A DNA stretch of 64,000 nucleotides from the NCBI RefSeq assembly GCF_963583255.1, contig NC_084809.1:4019501-4083500 (forward strand). Direction: 5' to 3'. The notes beneath the pieces are model-generated. The model made no database searches, was not told the DNA's origin, and saw only the letters and a list, made by a program, of their open reading frames with translations. Numbering within the stretch: the stretch's first letter is position 1; every line of letters starts with the position of its first letter. Made by a program: the position numbers and the translations under genes. This document shows, in pieces, positions 1 through 10,690 of this stretch. The DNA comes from Pyrus communis (taxonomy: Eukaryota; Streptophyta; Magnoliopsida; Rosales; Rosaceae).

Positions 1-1008
1 GATCCGAAAGTTAGAAGGAAGCCGCAAATAGAGAATCGATGCATAGCTCCTCAGCGAGTGCTGGTACGTCAAGAAAACTCGCGAGTTGGGATAATCTTGA
101 GCCATTTGTATATTCTTCTCGTCCCGATTGACACCTCTGAGTTGAATATCATGAGGGTCGGTGTCAAAATCAAGCTCCAACTGATCTTCGTCGTCCTCCC
201 AAAGGTTGTATATGATTATTTGGGTGCCATGGTTCTTAATCGTTAAGAGCTGACAATGCAGCTCTTCTTCGCTAGAAAATGGCGACCACTGAACGATTGT
301 CTCGATATTTGTCTTCCAGTCTCTTTCGGAGGATCGAAACATTTTGTGCCAAGCTCCTCCTCTTCTCTCATAATCAAGCATGGGAACCACAATGTCTTCC
401 TTTCCAGTGCTCTTCAAGAAAGTGTAAGACAGCAATCCGATGCTCCGCGTATCATTTTTTCCATGTATTCCTTCGCAGCGTGAAAACACGATCGCATCTG
501 CTCCTAGCCTCATAGTGCTCGTCTTAAAACCGTTTCCATACTGTCCTATGGTGTCTCTAATTTTGCTTTTCACCGAATACCCCAACGACATGCAGTGTCG
601 CATCTTGCTCGGATCCATACCACCGCCATCATCTTGGATCAGCAACATTCTGCTTCCATCTTTCTTGTTTTCAAGCACATCGACGTTGACGTAAGTAGCA
701 CCACTGCAAACCTCATCCAGTGCATTGTCTAAAAGCTCGGCAAAAGCGCCGAGAGCCCACTTGTGACTTGTGGCATTGGAATGCAGAAATCTGGGATGAA
801 CCCTAACGTGGTCGATCCCGCCAGCAGCAGAAGTATGATCGTCGCTACAAGGAGCTCCTTCATAATCCCCGGCCTTCCAAAACTGCTTACAGCTCTGCCG
901 GGCTCTCACCTGCCTCAGCGGCTGAGGACTCAGAACCGGGCCTGATCCCGCCCCGCCCAGCTTCCGCTTCTTCGAAGAACCTCCCAAAACTTCGCCCTCT
1001 TGTGACAT
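1..1008 (-). CDS. MORC-family GHKL ATPase, N-terminal part (truncated by window edge)
   Basis: Reading the minus strand from the ATG at 1008 gives 336 uninterrupted codons that reach base 1, so the C-terminal part lies outside the window. The Bergerat/GHKL ATP-binding motifs are visible: AELLDNALDEV (N-box), IQDDGGGMDP (G1 box) and GQYGNGFKTSTMRLGAD (G2 box), followed by the plant MORC signatures SIGLLSYTFL, IVQWSPFSSEEE and GTQIIIYNLWEDD. Before the ATPase there is a basic stretch (SSKKRK) and the segment CKQFWKAGDYEGA. Plant MORC proteins act in the nucleus in gene silencing, chromatin compaction and immunity. The look is closer to the MORC1/4/7 type than to MORC6, but this is from memory. 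The ATPase half shows no intron over 1 kb; whether that is normal for this subclade or marks a retrocopy cannot be decided here. No frameshift or stop is seen, so I treat it as functional. Confidence 0.9.
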   Translation of the reverse strand, partial: MSQEGEVLGGSSKKRKLGGAGSGPVLSPQPLRQVRARQSCKQFWKAGDYEGAPCSDDHTSAAGGIDHVRVHPRFLHSNATSHKWALGAFAELLDNALDEVCSGATYVNVDVLENKKDGSRMLLIQDDGGGMDPSKMRHCMSLGYSVKSKIRDTIGQYGNGFKTSTMRLGADAIVFSRCEGIHGKNDTRSIGLLSYTFLKSTGKEDIVVPMLDYERRGGAWHKMFRSSERDWKTNIETIVQWSPFSSEEELHCQLLTIKNHGTQIIIYNLWEDDEDQLELDFDTDPHDIQLRGVNRDEKNIQMAQDYPNSRVFLTYQHSLRSYASILYLRLPSNFRI

Positions 1009-1168
1009 GCTGGATGATACAGGCTAATTAACTGGTAGGGATTTAGAAAATTGTAGAAGAAAGTAAACCTAAAAAAGGGCTTCGCACAAAAATCTTATAG
1101 CGCGTGGAAGTATGCTAGAAAATTTGTTCACTCACGAATGTGATGATCCACCAAGTCCAAGATCTGTG

Positions 1169-1176
1169 TATTTATA
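1169..1176 (-). promoter_or_regulatory. TATA box of the MORC gene
   Basis: The minus strand reads TATAAATA about 160 nt upstream of the MORC ATG, inside GTGTATAAATACAC. A start site about 30 nt downstream would give a leader of roughly 130 nt. Inferred from position and sequence only. Confidence 0.55.
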
Positions 1177-1659
1177 CACAAGGAGATAACCCGAAACAAA
1201 CAGGAAATGCCTAATCCTAATAGAAATTTGAAAGAAATCCTAATCCTAGCTGAAATAGGATGTTAAGCAAATTACAAATTAATCCTAAAACGAAAAGGAA
1301 ATTAAGCAATTTTAATCCTACTAAAAATTTGAAAGCACGCTAATCCTACTGGAAATAGGAATGCAAAGATCAATCATGTGGTAATTTATAGGAGAAATAT
1401 TTGTGTTACCAAAGATACCACTCCTAATTAATCGGGATTTATTTAATGGAAACAATTAATTTTTGGGTGGCAATTAGAAACTAAAAAACTATAAAAAATC
1501 AATGAAGGGCACGTAAGTAACGTCACAAGCGAGGAAGTATATATGTACTTCGATTTCGGTTTTGTAGGTCAAGTCTGCAACAAAAAAGGGCTACAATGGA
1601 ATCCATCAACATACAAAGATTTAAAAAAAGTAAAAAATCCTCATAAAAACACAAGATTA
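1177..1659. other. AT-rich intergenic stretch upstream of the MORC gene
   Basis: No gene is seen. The stretch 1205-1380 repeats the words CCTAATCCTA, GAAATTTGAAAG and GGAAATAGGA several times with variation, suggesting a decayed local repeat. Confidence 0.4.
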
Positions 1660-1971
1660 TCAAAATTGATGAATAACACTATCAATTTTGATGATCTTCA
1701 TGACGTTGTATTGGTGGGAACCCTAAATTTATTTTTCAGTGCAAGTGCGTTTCCAATCGTTGGTGTACTCTCATCTCTGATTCTTATCTCATTAAGCGCT
1801 TTTTATCCCTCCAAATTGATAATCCGTACCCTGGTAAACCACAAATCAGAGGAATTCCTTGCAAGAAAATCATCGTCCTCCAAGCCGCTGACTCCGTTAT
1901 TCGAAAGGCTCATGAGTTTCCACTCCGAGAGAAAAGCCAATTGTGTATTGGATGAGTGGAGGCCCTGGTGG
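1660..1971 (+). pseudogene. F-box gene relic 1
   Basis: The first half of an F-box reads FDDLHDVVLVGTL up to about 1725. After a frameshift near 1728 a second frame (1731-1952, 74 codons, then TGA) gives IFQCKCVSNRWCTLISDSYL and then IKRFLSLQIDNPYPG. This joins into the usual F-box pattern of an acidic DDVV-EIL start, a cysteine-rich middle, and a V-S-x-x-W-x-x-L-I-S core. A 144-residue reading frame from 1543 crosses the relic in a different frame past the break and is not the real product. F-box proteins are substrate adaptors of SCF ubiquitin ligases; this copy cannot make an intact domain. Confidence 0.75.
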
Positions 1972-2252
1972 CATTAGTGATCATCTTCAGAACATTCTCA
2001 TCGTCTTGGATCCATTGATCATCATCGACGAAAGTAATTCGCTTTGGTGAGCAATCTTTTTGAAGGTCTAAGCCGGTACTTGAATGCTTTGGCGAGCAAT
2101 CTTTCATATGAAGACCTTGTCCATTTGACCATCAAGAGTCACTTCAATTACAAATAAGGAATCTAGGTTTGGGTAAAACCCTATATAAAACTCTCCTATG
2201 TATACGTGACTTGCATCTACTATCTTCTATCGTTTTCCAAATTTCTGCCACT

Positions 2253-2640
2253 ATGAGAGGTGCTATTGGTACCAAAAGAAGCAGATCCCAGTCGCCCCTT
2301 GGAGCAATACTGGCCTCTCACCATATTCATCACCCAAAAACATAAAAAAAAAGTTGTCTGTTGATAGACCCTTGGCGATGTAATAGTTGAAATTTTTCGC
2401 CGACTCCCTTCATATATATCCGCTTGTCAGTGCACGTATATGTCCAGGTGTTGGCTCACTCTCATCTCTAATTCTTTAACCTTTGCATCAATGAATTTAG
2501 AGGAACGATTGGACCTCAAGATGGGGAGTATGTGTTTTCGAATGAGCGGAAGACTGGAAGGCATAGTCGATCGGAATGTGTGACCGCATAATGGGGAGAT
2601 TGGACGGATCATCGCGTAGATTAGCAGACTTAGGGCTAGG
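2253..2640 (+). pseudogene. F-box gene relic 2, with promoter and start codon
   Basis: A TATA-like CCCTATATAAAA near 2188 precedes an ATG at 2253 that opens a 30-codon frame (MRGAIGTKRSRSQSP) ending at TAA 2343. From 2377, in another frame, the sequence reads DVIVEIFRRLPS, then CTYMSRCWLTLISN and FASMNLEE, an evident F-box with its trailing W and LISN elements. A further frame change gives DGEYVFSNERKTGRHSRS before a stop. At least two frame changes separate the start from the domain, so this is a pseudogene. The first ~100 bp after the ATG are closely related to relic 4. Confidence 0.8.
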
Positions 2641-3116
2641 GGTAAAGTATCTGTCACAAAACTACGTCTACGCAGGAAGTGCAAGAGAGATGAGGCACAT
2701 GGCAGAATCTGATCATATAAGCTAGCCATTAATTCTTTCTTGAAGATATAATAAATTGACATATCTCGAAGGACATTGATTTTTCATACTGAAGTTTCTA
2801 GTTTTGTTTGTGAGTTCATCAATTAATTTGTATCGTACGTAGACAAGCTAAAATTTGTCACACTTAATTAGTAATATTGGTCACTTTTGTAGTAGTTATC
2901 CATCCACTTTGTCTGTAAGTTGATATATTATTTTTAGCAACGAAAATTTCGTAGTCGTTAATTGAAATTTTATGATCATTATTTAACAAAGTTTGACAAG
3001 CTGCCGATGTTTCTTCTGCAAGTCGTTAATTATGGATAAAAGAATTATGTAGATTGATCCAACAAGTTCACCAGCATATTCAAAACTCAAAAGAATAAAA
3101 AAGATCACCAGCATCA

Positions 3117-3230
3117 TCGTCATCAAGAACTAGTGATCTCCGAGACGATGTAGTGATTGAAATCTTTCCACAACTCCCTCAAGGCGGTGGGTCACTGTAT
3201 CTATACAATATATATAACTTCGTATGTTGA
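3117..3230 (+). pseudogene. F-box gene relic 3, short fragment
   Basis: Thirty-seven open codons read SSSRTSDLRDDVVIEIFPQL followed by PQGGG, then unrelated residues and TGA at 3228. DDVVIEIF-x-x-LP is the diagnostic start of an F-box. The rest of the domain is missing. Confidence 0.65.
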
Positions 3231-3731
3231 TGTATGTTGATCAATATAACCCTCTATTTGTTTGTCTTTTGTTTTTTGTGGTACAATATAACTGTAATCT
3301 TTGGTTTAAAAAGATGATCTTATCCATTGATCAAGTTTTTAGTAAAGAGGAATGCTAGCTACTTTCTCCATTTACTAAGCGTTTTTGTTTTTTTGTGGTA
3401 CAATATAGCTGTAATTTTTGGTTTAAAAAGATGATCTTATCCATTGACCAAATTTTTGTAAAGAAGAATGCTAGTTACCTTCTCCAGTTACTAAGTGTTT
3501 AGTTTATTGTGTAAGTCGAGTACAAATGTCAAATGATGAATAGGGAATGTAAGAAGGAAAAGGTAAATGGAGAAGGTATAGCTATTCCTCGTCCGTTAGT
3601 TTCTATTTTTATTTACAGAAAGAGAGTTTGCTTCTAAGTGAAACCCTAGATGAAGCTCTTCCTATATACGCGTGACTGATCATATCTGTACATTATCTAC
3701 TGTCTTCTGGCGTCTTCCAAATTTCTGGCAC

Positions 3732-3940
3732 CATGAGAGGTGTTGCCGCCACCCAAAGAAGTAGATCTGAGTCGCCAGGAGATGACCATATTCATCACCC
3801 CGAAGATATCAAAAACGTCACTGTCGCTACCATCACTATCATCAACATCAACGAGTAGTATTGATCATCTCCCCGACTTCCAAAACGTCAATATAAAGAA
3901 TGGTAAAAAGTTCACCCCACTTCCAAATGTAGCTGTTTGA
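3732..3940 (+). pseudogene. F-box gene relic 4, 5' end only
   Basis: An ATG at 3732 opens a 40-codon frame (MRGVAATQRSRSESPGDDHI then HHPED) that matches relic 2 in both coding start and the leader before it (TTCCAAATTTCTG). In another frame the sequence continues SLSSTSTSSIDHLPDFQN and ends NVAV-stop at 3938. SSIDHLPDD is the expected entry into an F-box, but the domain is lost after DHLPD. With relic 2 this is a diverged duplicate about 1.48 kb apart. Confidence 0.65.
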
Positions 3941-3944
3941 ACTA

Positions 3945-5716
3945 TGCATTAACTTTTCGACAAAAAAAATAGAAAAAAAGAAAAAAAAAGAACTATGCCT
4001 TAACCTAAATCATCATCGTCAAAACACATAACGAAAAGAGAAATGCAAGAAATAAATAAACCAGTCATTTTCACTAATGGGGGGATAAAACCCTTATGGC
4101 TCTTGTAGTTTCCATAGAGAAAGAAAGAGCACTGAGTCCCTCTAGAAAAAACTTTTACATTAATATATTGTCATATTATGCGGACTTTGGGAGTGGCCTT
4201 GGTTCAAAAATTCTACACAAATTAGTTAAAGGCCACATTCTGATTTAGATCAAGCCGATATTTTTTTCTAACGAGTGGGGACTTTGGAATTATTACTTCA
4301 ATCATTTTTCCTTTGAAATTGATGTAACAAGGAGATAATATTGCAGGTAGCAATATTTGTGCCTGCCTATTGCTTTTGTTTTCTTCAGGGGTTTTTTACT
4401 TATTCGTTATGATTTGCCTTCTTGGTCATTTTTTGTTACCATTTTCTGTTGCTAGCCCTTTCAATTAGCCCACCAAACAATGTCTCTTGTTGCCATTGGC
4501 AGACCTAGCAGCAAGGGTGTCGTGTTTAACCATCTTAATTCTTAAAAACTATAAACGAAGACCAATTGATTAGTCCACAACCCTTTCCAAATGGCTTAAT
4601 TATGAAAGCATATGCAAGCAGTTTTGGATTTTTCAAAGAATACAACCAAAACCAATCTTGCCCTCTCTTTTCTGCTAGATATGGCCATCATTTTGTTTTC
4701 CCATAATATTGTATTTGTAACTTAGTAAGAAATTTTGGTCAAGGATCAATGGATTATGAAAACTTGGCGAGACAATGGCATACAGATTATAGATATATAG
4801 TGTTTAAGGATCAGTGTGAAGTAACAGACAAATTCAGAGGGCTGGCTAGCTAGCAGCACAATGATTCTTAACTAATATTGGAAACCCTAATTTCACGTAG
4901 GTCTTGTAATTCGGAGCGTTTACAAGATCCTCTTTTCTGCCAATATTGCTTGTAAACCCCTATTTTCATATGTTATAAGCAAGCCTAGCTAGAAGGACAT
5001 GCATCAAGAAATTATAAACAAACTCAGAAGCCAACTTGATTAGTTTAAAACCCAAAATACTTCAGGCTGTGCATAATTAAAGTAATTAAACAAAAAAAAC
5101 GCAGTGTTTAAGCACCACTCATTGTATTAATTAAATTTATAATTAGATCGCCACCATATACCATATAAAAATAGAGCAGCAGTCGTGTACCTTTTATGAA
5201 AACAAGCAGTGGCTGGATAATCCAAGACATTTTTACTACAAGACTACCATATAATTAATTAGTAGCAGTATCAACCAACAAGTATCAGTGAAAACAAACA
5301 ATATTGATGACGAGCATGTAATTAAGCACCCAAGTTTAAACTAATCATTTTGCTTAAAATAAACCTGCAACTTTAAATGATACTTTATTATTACAAGTAC
5401 GTAAGCACATGTACCTGTCAACTGTGAGTCAGTCTTACTCAAAATGCACCACCCAGAATTAAGTAAATGAATACATACATTGCACCAGAGATGGCAAATC
5501 TTGTGTAAAGCATTAAACAAATATTATTTGATGGAGTAATTAACTTGTCTGCGAAATGAGATTAGTTTAATTGCATAAGTAGAAAGTGGAACTGAAAAAG
5601 AAGAAATTCTTAAGAGGGTGTGATCAGCTCATGATGGGCTTATCCTGTATTAACCAATCTCTTGAGATCTAATGACCTCATGATATAGAAACAGTAGGAT
5701 TTGGCTGTGGGAGAGG
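3945..5716. other. Intergenic, no gene seen
   Basis: AT-rich sequence without a coding frame or splice pattern I would trust. Confidence 0.5.
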
Positions 5717-5885
5717 GACTATGATTCTCTCCCCTCCTCTTTCTATCTTCTTCCATTCCTTTTTCTTACACTCTTTATTTTGTCTTTCTCTTTCTATAAA
5801 AACTTAATATAAGATATTGACGTGGTTTAACCGTGACCGTTCAAATAAAAGGGGAGTGAAAAAAAGAAGGGAGAGAATCCTTCTC
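5717..5885. mobile_element. MITE with inverted ends and 11-bp flanking duplication
   Basis: The left end GACTATGATTCTCTCCC is matched in inverse by the right end GGGAGAGAATCCTTCTC. The word TGTGGGAGAGG occurs directly before (5706-5716) and after (5886-5896) the element, as expected of a target-site duplication. The duplication length suits a Mutator-type MITE. It has no coding capacity. Confidence 0.7.
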
Positions 5886-5896
5886 TGTGGGAGAGG

Positions 5897-6734
5897 AGGC
5901 ATATAATGCGTATGCTCTTGGGATAAGAATGTGACGTGGTACTAATTAAACATTTTGTTCTCACAAAAGATTATTAATTAGATTTATGTAAATAAGAGAA
6001 GAATGTTCCCTCTCTTCTCATTTCTATACACTTCATTTTGTTTGAAAAATGAACAAAAATAAGGCTTGTTATGGGGTTTATTCATTTTTATTTACACAAA
6101 AGTTGCACAACGCGGGCCCAAAACTTCAAAAGCCCAAACCAAAATTTGGACGACCATCTCACTTAGTCCGAGGCTTGAGACAGAAATCCCTCCAAAGTAT
6201 GTTTGCCACTCAGACGACCAGAGATCGGAAATATCTTGTCCTTTTAAATACGTATGTAAGCATCATCCGACATGATGAAGTCACCACAAATGCTCATGCT
6301 AACCGCCTTAAGACATAGTTGAAGGTCACCTACCATGAATTACAATTACCGTCAACACCAAATGACCAATCTACTTCAGTTTCAGCTCAACGATATGATC
6401 GAGGTTGCTCATTCTCCACTGCCTATATAATAGAACCATAGACCTTCAAACTCATGACCTTCGTTAAGCTGATAAGCTGAGCTACATAACTTGAAATGAA
6501 AATTGACTAGAAATGTAAAGAAAGTAGTAAAACTCTAGCAAGATTCATCCCATGAACTGCAACACAATGTTAGAGAAGTCCACCCAAGATCACTAGTGTC
6601 ATATTGGATTTAGTACAAAACATGCGCCTTAGAGAGGAAATCATGGTGGTTGGAAATGGACATCAAAGGAATCATACCACGGGGTAGCTGAGTTGTAAAA
6701 AGTTTAGTATCTTAGGGATCGTAAGCAGTGTTTG
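5897..6734. other. Intergenic with a possible tRNA-derived SINE remnant (-)
   Basis: On the minus strand around 6440-6490 the sequence GTAGCTCAGCTTATCAGCTT followed by AAGGTCATGAGTTTGA resembles box A and box B of a tRNA-derived SINE. The rest shows no gene. Confidence 0.35.
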
Positions 6735-7003
6735 TGTCACATCTTGACACAGGTTTGACTCCGCAGTAGCACGATATTGTCCGTTTTGGGCCCCAACCAT
6801 GCTGTTTTGTTTCTGGGAACTCACGAGCAACTTCTCAAGGGGTCACCCATCCTGAGATTACTCTAGCCCAAACTCACTTAACTTTGGAGTTTCTACGGAA
6901 CCCAAAGCCAATGAGCTCCCAAAATGCCTCATGTTATAGAGAGGGGAGCATGCACATATAAGGAACATCACCCCTTCTCCTTTGGTCGATGTGGGATGTT
7001 ACA
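6735..7003 (-). mobile_element. Cassandra-type TRIM LTR with 5S rRNA-like region
   Basis: On the minus strand the LTR starts TGTAACATCCCACATCGACC and ends GATGTGACA. Its middle (about 6815-6912) reads like plant 5S rRNA: GTTCCGTAGAAACTCCAAAG, TTAAGTGAGTTTGGGC, AGAGTAATCTCAGGATGGGT, GACCCCTTGAGAAGTT. This matches the known Cassandra terminal-repeat retrotransposon in miniature, whose LTRs carry 5S sequence with the Pol III internal promoter. A purine-rich tract (CCTAAGGGGGGTGG on the minus strand, 7007-7022) sits just outside, as a polypurine tract should. Confidence 0.85.
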
Positions 7004-7025
7004 AACCACCCCCCTTAGGTACATA

Positions 7026-7041
7026 GTGGCTCTGATACCAA
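7026..7041 (-). other. Primer-binding site of the TRIM element
   Basis: The minus strand reads TTGGTATCAGAGCCAC, complementary to the 3' end of initiator methionine tRNA, directly after an LTR terminus (GATGTGACAAT). Only a few bases separate it from the polypurine tract, so the internal region is nearly absent. Confidence 0.8.
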
Positions 7042-7061
7042 ATTGTCACATCCTGGCCTGG

Positions 7062-7231
7062 GCCTTTAAAGGGGGTGGATTGTAACATCCCACATCAACC
7101 AATCCCAGGATGGGTGACCTCTTGGGAAGTTGTTCGTGAGTTCCCATAAACAAAACTGTGAGGGCATGGTCAGGGTCCAAAGCGGACAATATCGTGCTAC
7201 GGCAGACTCAAGCCTGGGTAGGGATGTGACA
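7062..7231 (+). mobile_element. Second Cassandra-type LTR, opposite orientation, internally deleted
   Basis: A polypurine tract (AAAGGGGGTGGAT) is followed at 7081 by TGTAACATCCCACATCAACC, after which the sequence jumps to CCCAGGATGGGTGACCTCTT of the 5S-like region and continues to GGGATGTGACA at 7231. About 110 bp present in the neighbouring LTR are missing. Its orientation is opposite to 6735-7003, so the locus is an inverted or nested pair. Confidence 0.8.
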
Positions 7232-7479
7232 ATTTGCTTCGAAGGAAGACTTTGAGATTGTAGCTGAAAAGCTAACAGGAGAGTGTTGTTGAAAAGCAGT
7301 TGGGTTTGTGCTAAAAAGCAATTGGGTTGATTGAAGAGTTAGTCAAGGTTTTGTATAACTGTAGAGAGGGCTCGGCGCATGGAAAATGAGGCACACAAAA
7401 CGTGACATGATTCGCGCGGGAACTAAGGTGACTCAACGTACCAAAAATACGATATGCAAAATGAGGCGGGCTTAGCACA

Positions 7480-7795
7480 CGGGTCAACCATTGTTGCCCG
7501 CACAAAGCATTGGTCCCGTGGGTGGAGCATATATAAGCCGCTATCAATATGGGGTAGGGTTTAATTTTAATTGCACGAATCAACCATTGTTGTTTAAATG
7601 AACCATTGGAGCCGAGGGAAGGGCATTGTAAGGGGTAGGGAGTGTTGCCTACACGAAGCATTCTTGGCAGAGGTCGGCATTTATAAGCCACTATCAATAG
7701 GGGTAAAGTTTAGTTTTAATCTCAAAGGTCAACCATGGTTGGCTGGACGAAACATTGTTGCCAAAGGTGGGACATTTATAAACCGCTGTTGTATT
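7480..7795 (+). repeat. Three diverged tandem repeats each carrying a TATA-like word
   Basis: Each unit contains GGTCAACCATTGTTG or a variant, a CACAAAGCATTG-like word, and then TATATAAGCCGCTATCAAT (7531), TTATAAGCCACTATCAAT (7681) or TTTATAAACCGCTGTTG (7775). Units are spaced about 149 and 95 bp. No gene follows within 5 kb, so they are more likely a decayed LTR or promoter-derived repeat than an active promoter array. Confidence 0.6.
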
Positions 7796-9818
7796 TTTTT
7801 TTTTTTTTCCCTTATGACTTGTACTTTCCATAGGGTGCCATAAAGACCGAAGCTCCTTCATTCATCAATGACTTTAACACCAAACTATCATCTTCATGTT
7901 CTACAAAATGCATTTTCTTATAATCCAAGTCAAAACAATCGAAAACAAGGATGTAAATATAAATCTAAAGGTATTTGAATCTAAATAAAGTAAGGTAGGA
8001 AGAAAAAAAAATTCAATGGAAAAAGAAAAAAGAAAAAAGAAAAAAGAAAAAAGAAAAAAATAAAAAAGAATTATACGATCGATACTTTACTACCGATTAT
8101 ACACAAGAACTGTTGCTGTCAAGGTAGCAACTAAACCTCAAAAAAGTCGCTATCATCATACCGATTCTCTCTTTTCAATTTTTTTTTTCATTTTAGTTTT
8201 TTATTTTTTATTTTTTGTACTTTTTAAAAATTTCTTTTATTTCTCTGACCATAACAACAAACCATCATATTCACGTTCTTCAAAATATATTTTTCCGTGC
8301 AAAATCTATTATAATTCATATTTAAACATTTGTAATCAACAATTTAAAACCTAATTTTAAAGATATTTGAATTTAATAGTGGTTACTCAAATAAAATAAA
8401 TAAATTGAAATAGGGAAAGATCAGTACCACGCTACCGATCCTCACCCAGTAGTACTTAAATCATCGTTCAATCTATTTATTTTCACATTCACCTCACCGT
8501 GAAGTTTTGAAAATTAAGGTAAGACTAGCCTACGTTTTATTTTGTGAATGTTTGTAATCTTGACTCCATCATGAAATGATTACATTTTATTTATCGTTTT
8601 AGTTTCTATTTCAGTTTCATTTACTTTTTAGGCAAGCATACATGAAGTTACACTGAATTTTAAGTCCTCATTCACTCGAGGCACATAAAAGAATTTAACC
8701 GAACTAGTGTCCCACTCGGTGCACAATCATTTGTTTAAAAAGTTAGATTAACGCACAAGCTTCACATACTCGAATACAAATACTATATGTTGGCAACTAC
8801 CAATAGTGTCATGCATATTCTCTCTTTCTCTTGAGCCGTCTCGTGATATTGAGACCAAAAATAACACTCGGAACAAATACGTGTTAAACATCGTGTCCAA
8901 ACTCTGTCCGAGTTTTAGCACCAACACATTTTATTGGCATGGATTTTTTTTCCGACTTACATCAACGAATTATAGCTAACAACAATTTAAAGGGATAAAT
9001 TAATTCAACCTTTTTCACTAATCATGCTAAAGACTAGCAAATGAAATTCAGCAAACATATATAAATATAAGATAAAGACATGATTTGGAATTGGAAAATA
9101 TTATTGTAAGATAAAACTAATTTCATAGACTTTTTAATATAAGCGATATTGTATATTCGAACTAAGTGTAAAGGAGGGAATACAAGCCAACTTGACTAAA
9201 TTCATGTTTGTGTTTTCATAGTTTCATTCAAAACAACAAAACTTGAATTTAAGAACACACATCACAAGAAAACATAATTTTGAATTGGAATAACTGTGAG
9301 TGCCTAAACCCTTCTTTCCCAGACTCACAAGTGTATCCCTAGAAAGAAACTGTGAGAGAATCATATAAGTTCGAGTAGCCTTCAAATACACAACTTCCTA
9401 ATATATACTTGCAACCCAACAAATTATAAGTTTCAAACGCATAACTTCTTGCAAACCAAGACTCTTGATACTACGTACACTCTAGAAGGTTAAACTGGGA
9501 GGAAATAAACCAACAAATATATATCAAGTTATAACTTGAATAAGGATTATAATGCATACGTACGAATGATTTGAGAACGGTTGAAAAACAAAGCAAATCC
9601 ACCAGCCAACCACCGTCATGAATGGCCTGGGTTGGATGAAACCTACACGCCCTACCCTAGCTACCCACTTCATCACCATGCCATCACCATTTTTAACAAA
9701 AACAAAAACTGCAATGATAGTGGGATGAACATTGTCATCTGGGCATCTAAGGACAATGCCCAAAAACTTGCAAACCCCTCTTGATTGGTGGAGGAGCCTA
9801 AAAAAGCCACCAAATTTA
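7796..9818. other. Intergenic with A-rich microsatellite
   Basis: At 8016-8060 there is a (GAAAAAA)n-like repeat. No gene, RNA or element boundary is recognised in the rest. Confidence 0.45.
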
Positions 9819-9968
9819 GGAGAGATTTTCAGTGTGTTAGAAACACGATCCGGTACACTAAGTATAACAATATAATTAGTTAGAAACTTAAAAAGAAAAT
9901 ATGTTAATCAATTGTATCATGACACTTAGTTTACTAGGTCGTGTTCCAATACACTAAAATTTTTCTCC
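9819..9968. mobile_element. MITE copy A (150 bp, TIR about 30 bp)
   Basis: The left end GGAGAGATTTTCAGTGTGTT followed by AGAAACACGA is matched inversely by TCGTGTTCCAATACACTAAA followed by ATTTTTCTCC at the right end. A related copy lies at 10085-10232. Non-coding. Confidence 0.75.
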
Positions 9969-10084
9969 AAGAATCCTAGACACTACAGAACCCTAGCTAG
10001 ACCACCTAGCTAGAGAGAGAGTTTGACAAGCCAAGCAATAGGGCTAGGAGGTGGAGCACTAAGCATCCATTGGCGCTTGTAATT

Positions 10085-10232
10085 GAGAAATTTTTTCATA
10101 TATTAGAAACACGATTTGATATACTAAGTGTCATAATATAAGTAATTAAAATTTTTTTTGCAAGTATTCAACTACTTAAATTATGACATTTAGAATAACA
10201 AGTCGTGTTCCAAGCAAGCTGAAAAATCTCTC
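10085..10232. mobile_element. MITE copy B (148 bp, same family as 9819-9968)
   Basis: Ends GAGAAATTTTTTCATATATT/AGAAACACGA and TCGTGTTCCAAGCAAGCTGA/AAAATCTCTC are inverted repeats and share AAACACGA, ACTAAGT and TCGTGTTCCAA with copy A. The two copies lie 116 bp apart in the same orientation. Confidence 0.7.
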
Positions 10233-10690
10233 TTTGTTAACGTTTGCCAGGCGAACCTGTGACATCTAACGTGCTCTCGCGTTTTGTCGTCTGCCTACTT
10301 TAGTCTTTACCTTTGTTCATGTCTATCATTGTTTGTTGTTAAAATTTTAGGGTTTCCTTTTTTAAAATAAATTTCGGATTTCTTTTGGAGTGTCTTGTGG
10401 TACGAAAAGTGCAGGAGTTAAATCAAGTGCCCTTCCGTGCACAACTAGACCGTCATTGTAGGGCAAATGTCCCAGACGGAGACATTTTATTTTCCCAAAA
10501 TGCCCTTGGAGCCTTGGATTGTAGTGATTGTCCAACAAAGTTCAAGGATAAAATAGAAACAAATGAAGAGATATGGAGAATGATTTTGAGAGGTAGATAA
10601 GATATGTAAGTTGAGTGAGGGGAAAAAAGGAGTTCTATCTTCAGATTCAATCTCACTTTCACTCACGTTTGGTTTGAAGGAAAAGTGCCA

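Noticed and set aside
1543..1977. 144-codon plus-strand reading frame
   Set aside because: It enters an F-box in one frame, then runs past a frameshift into the wrong frame. The F-box pattern continues in the neighbouring frame, so it is a relic, not a gene.
8016..8060. Regular (GAAAAAA) repeat considered as a CRISPR-like or regulatory array
   Set aside because: Simple A-rich microsatellite with no spacers.
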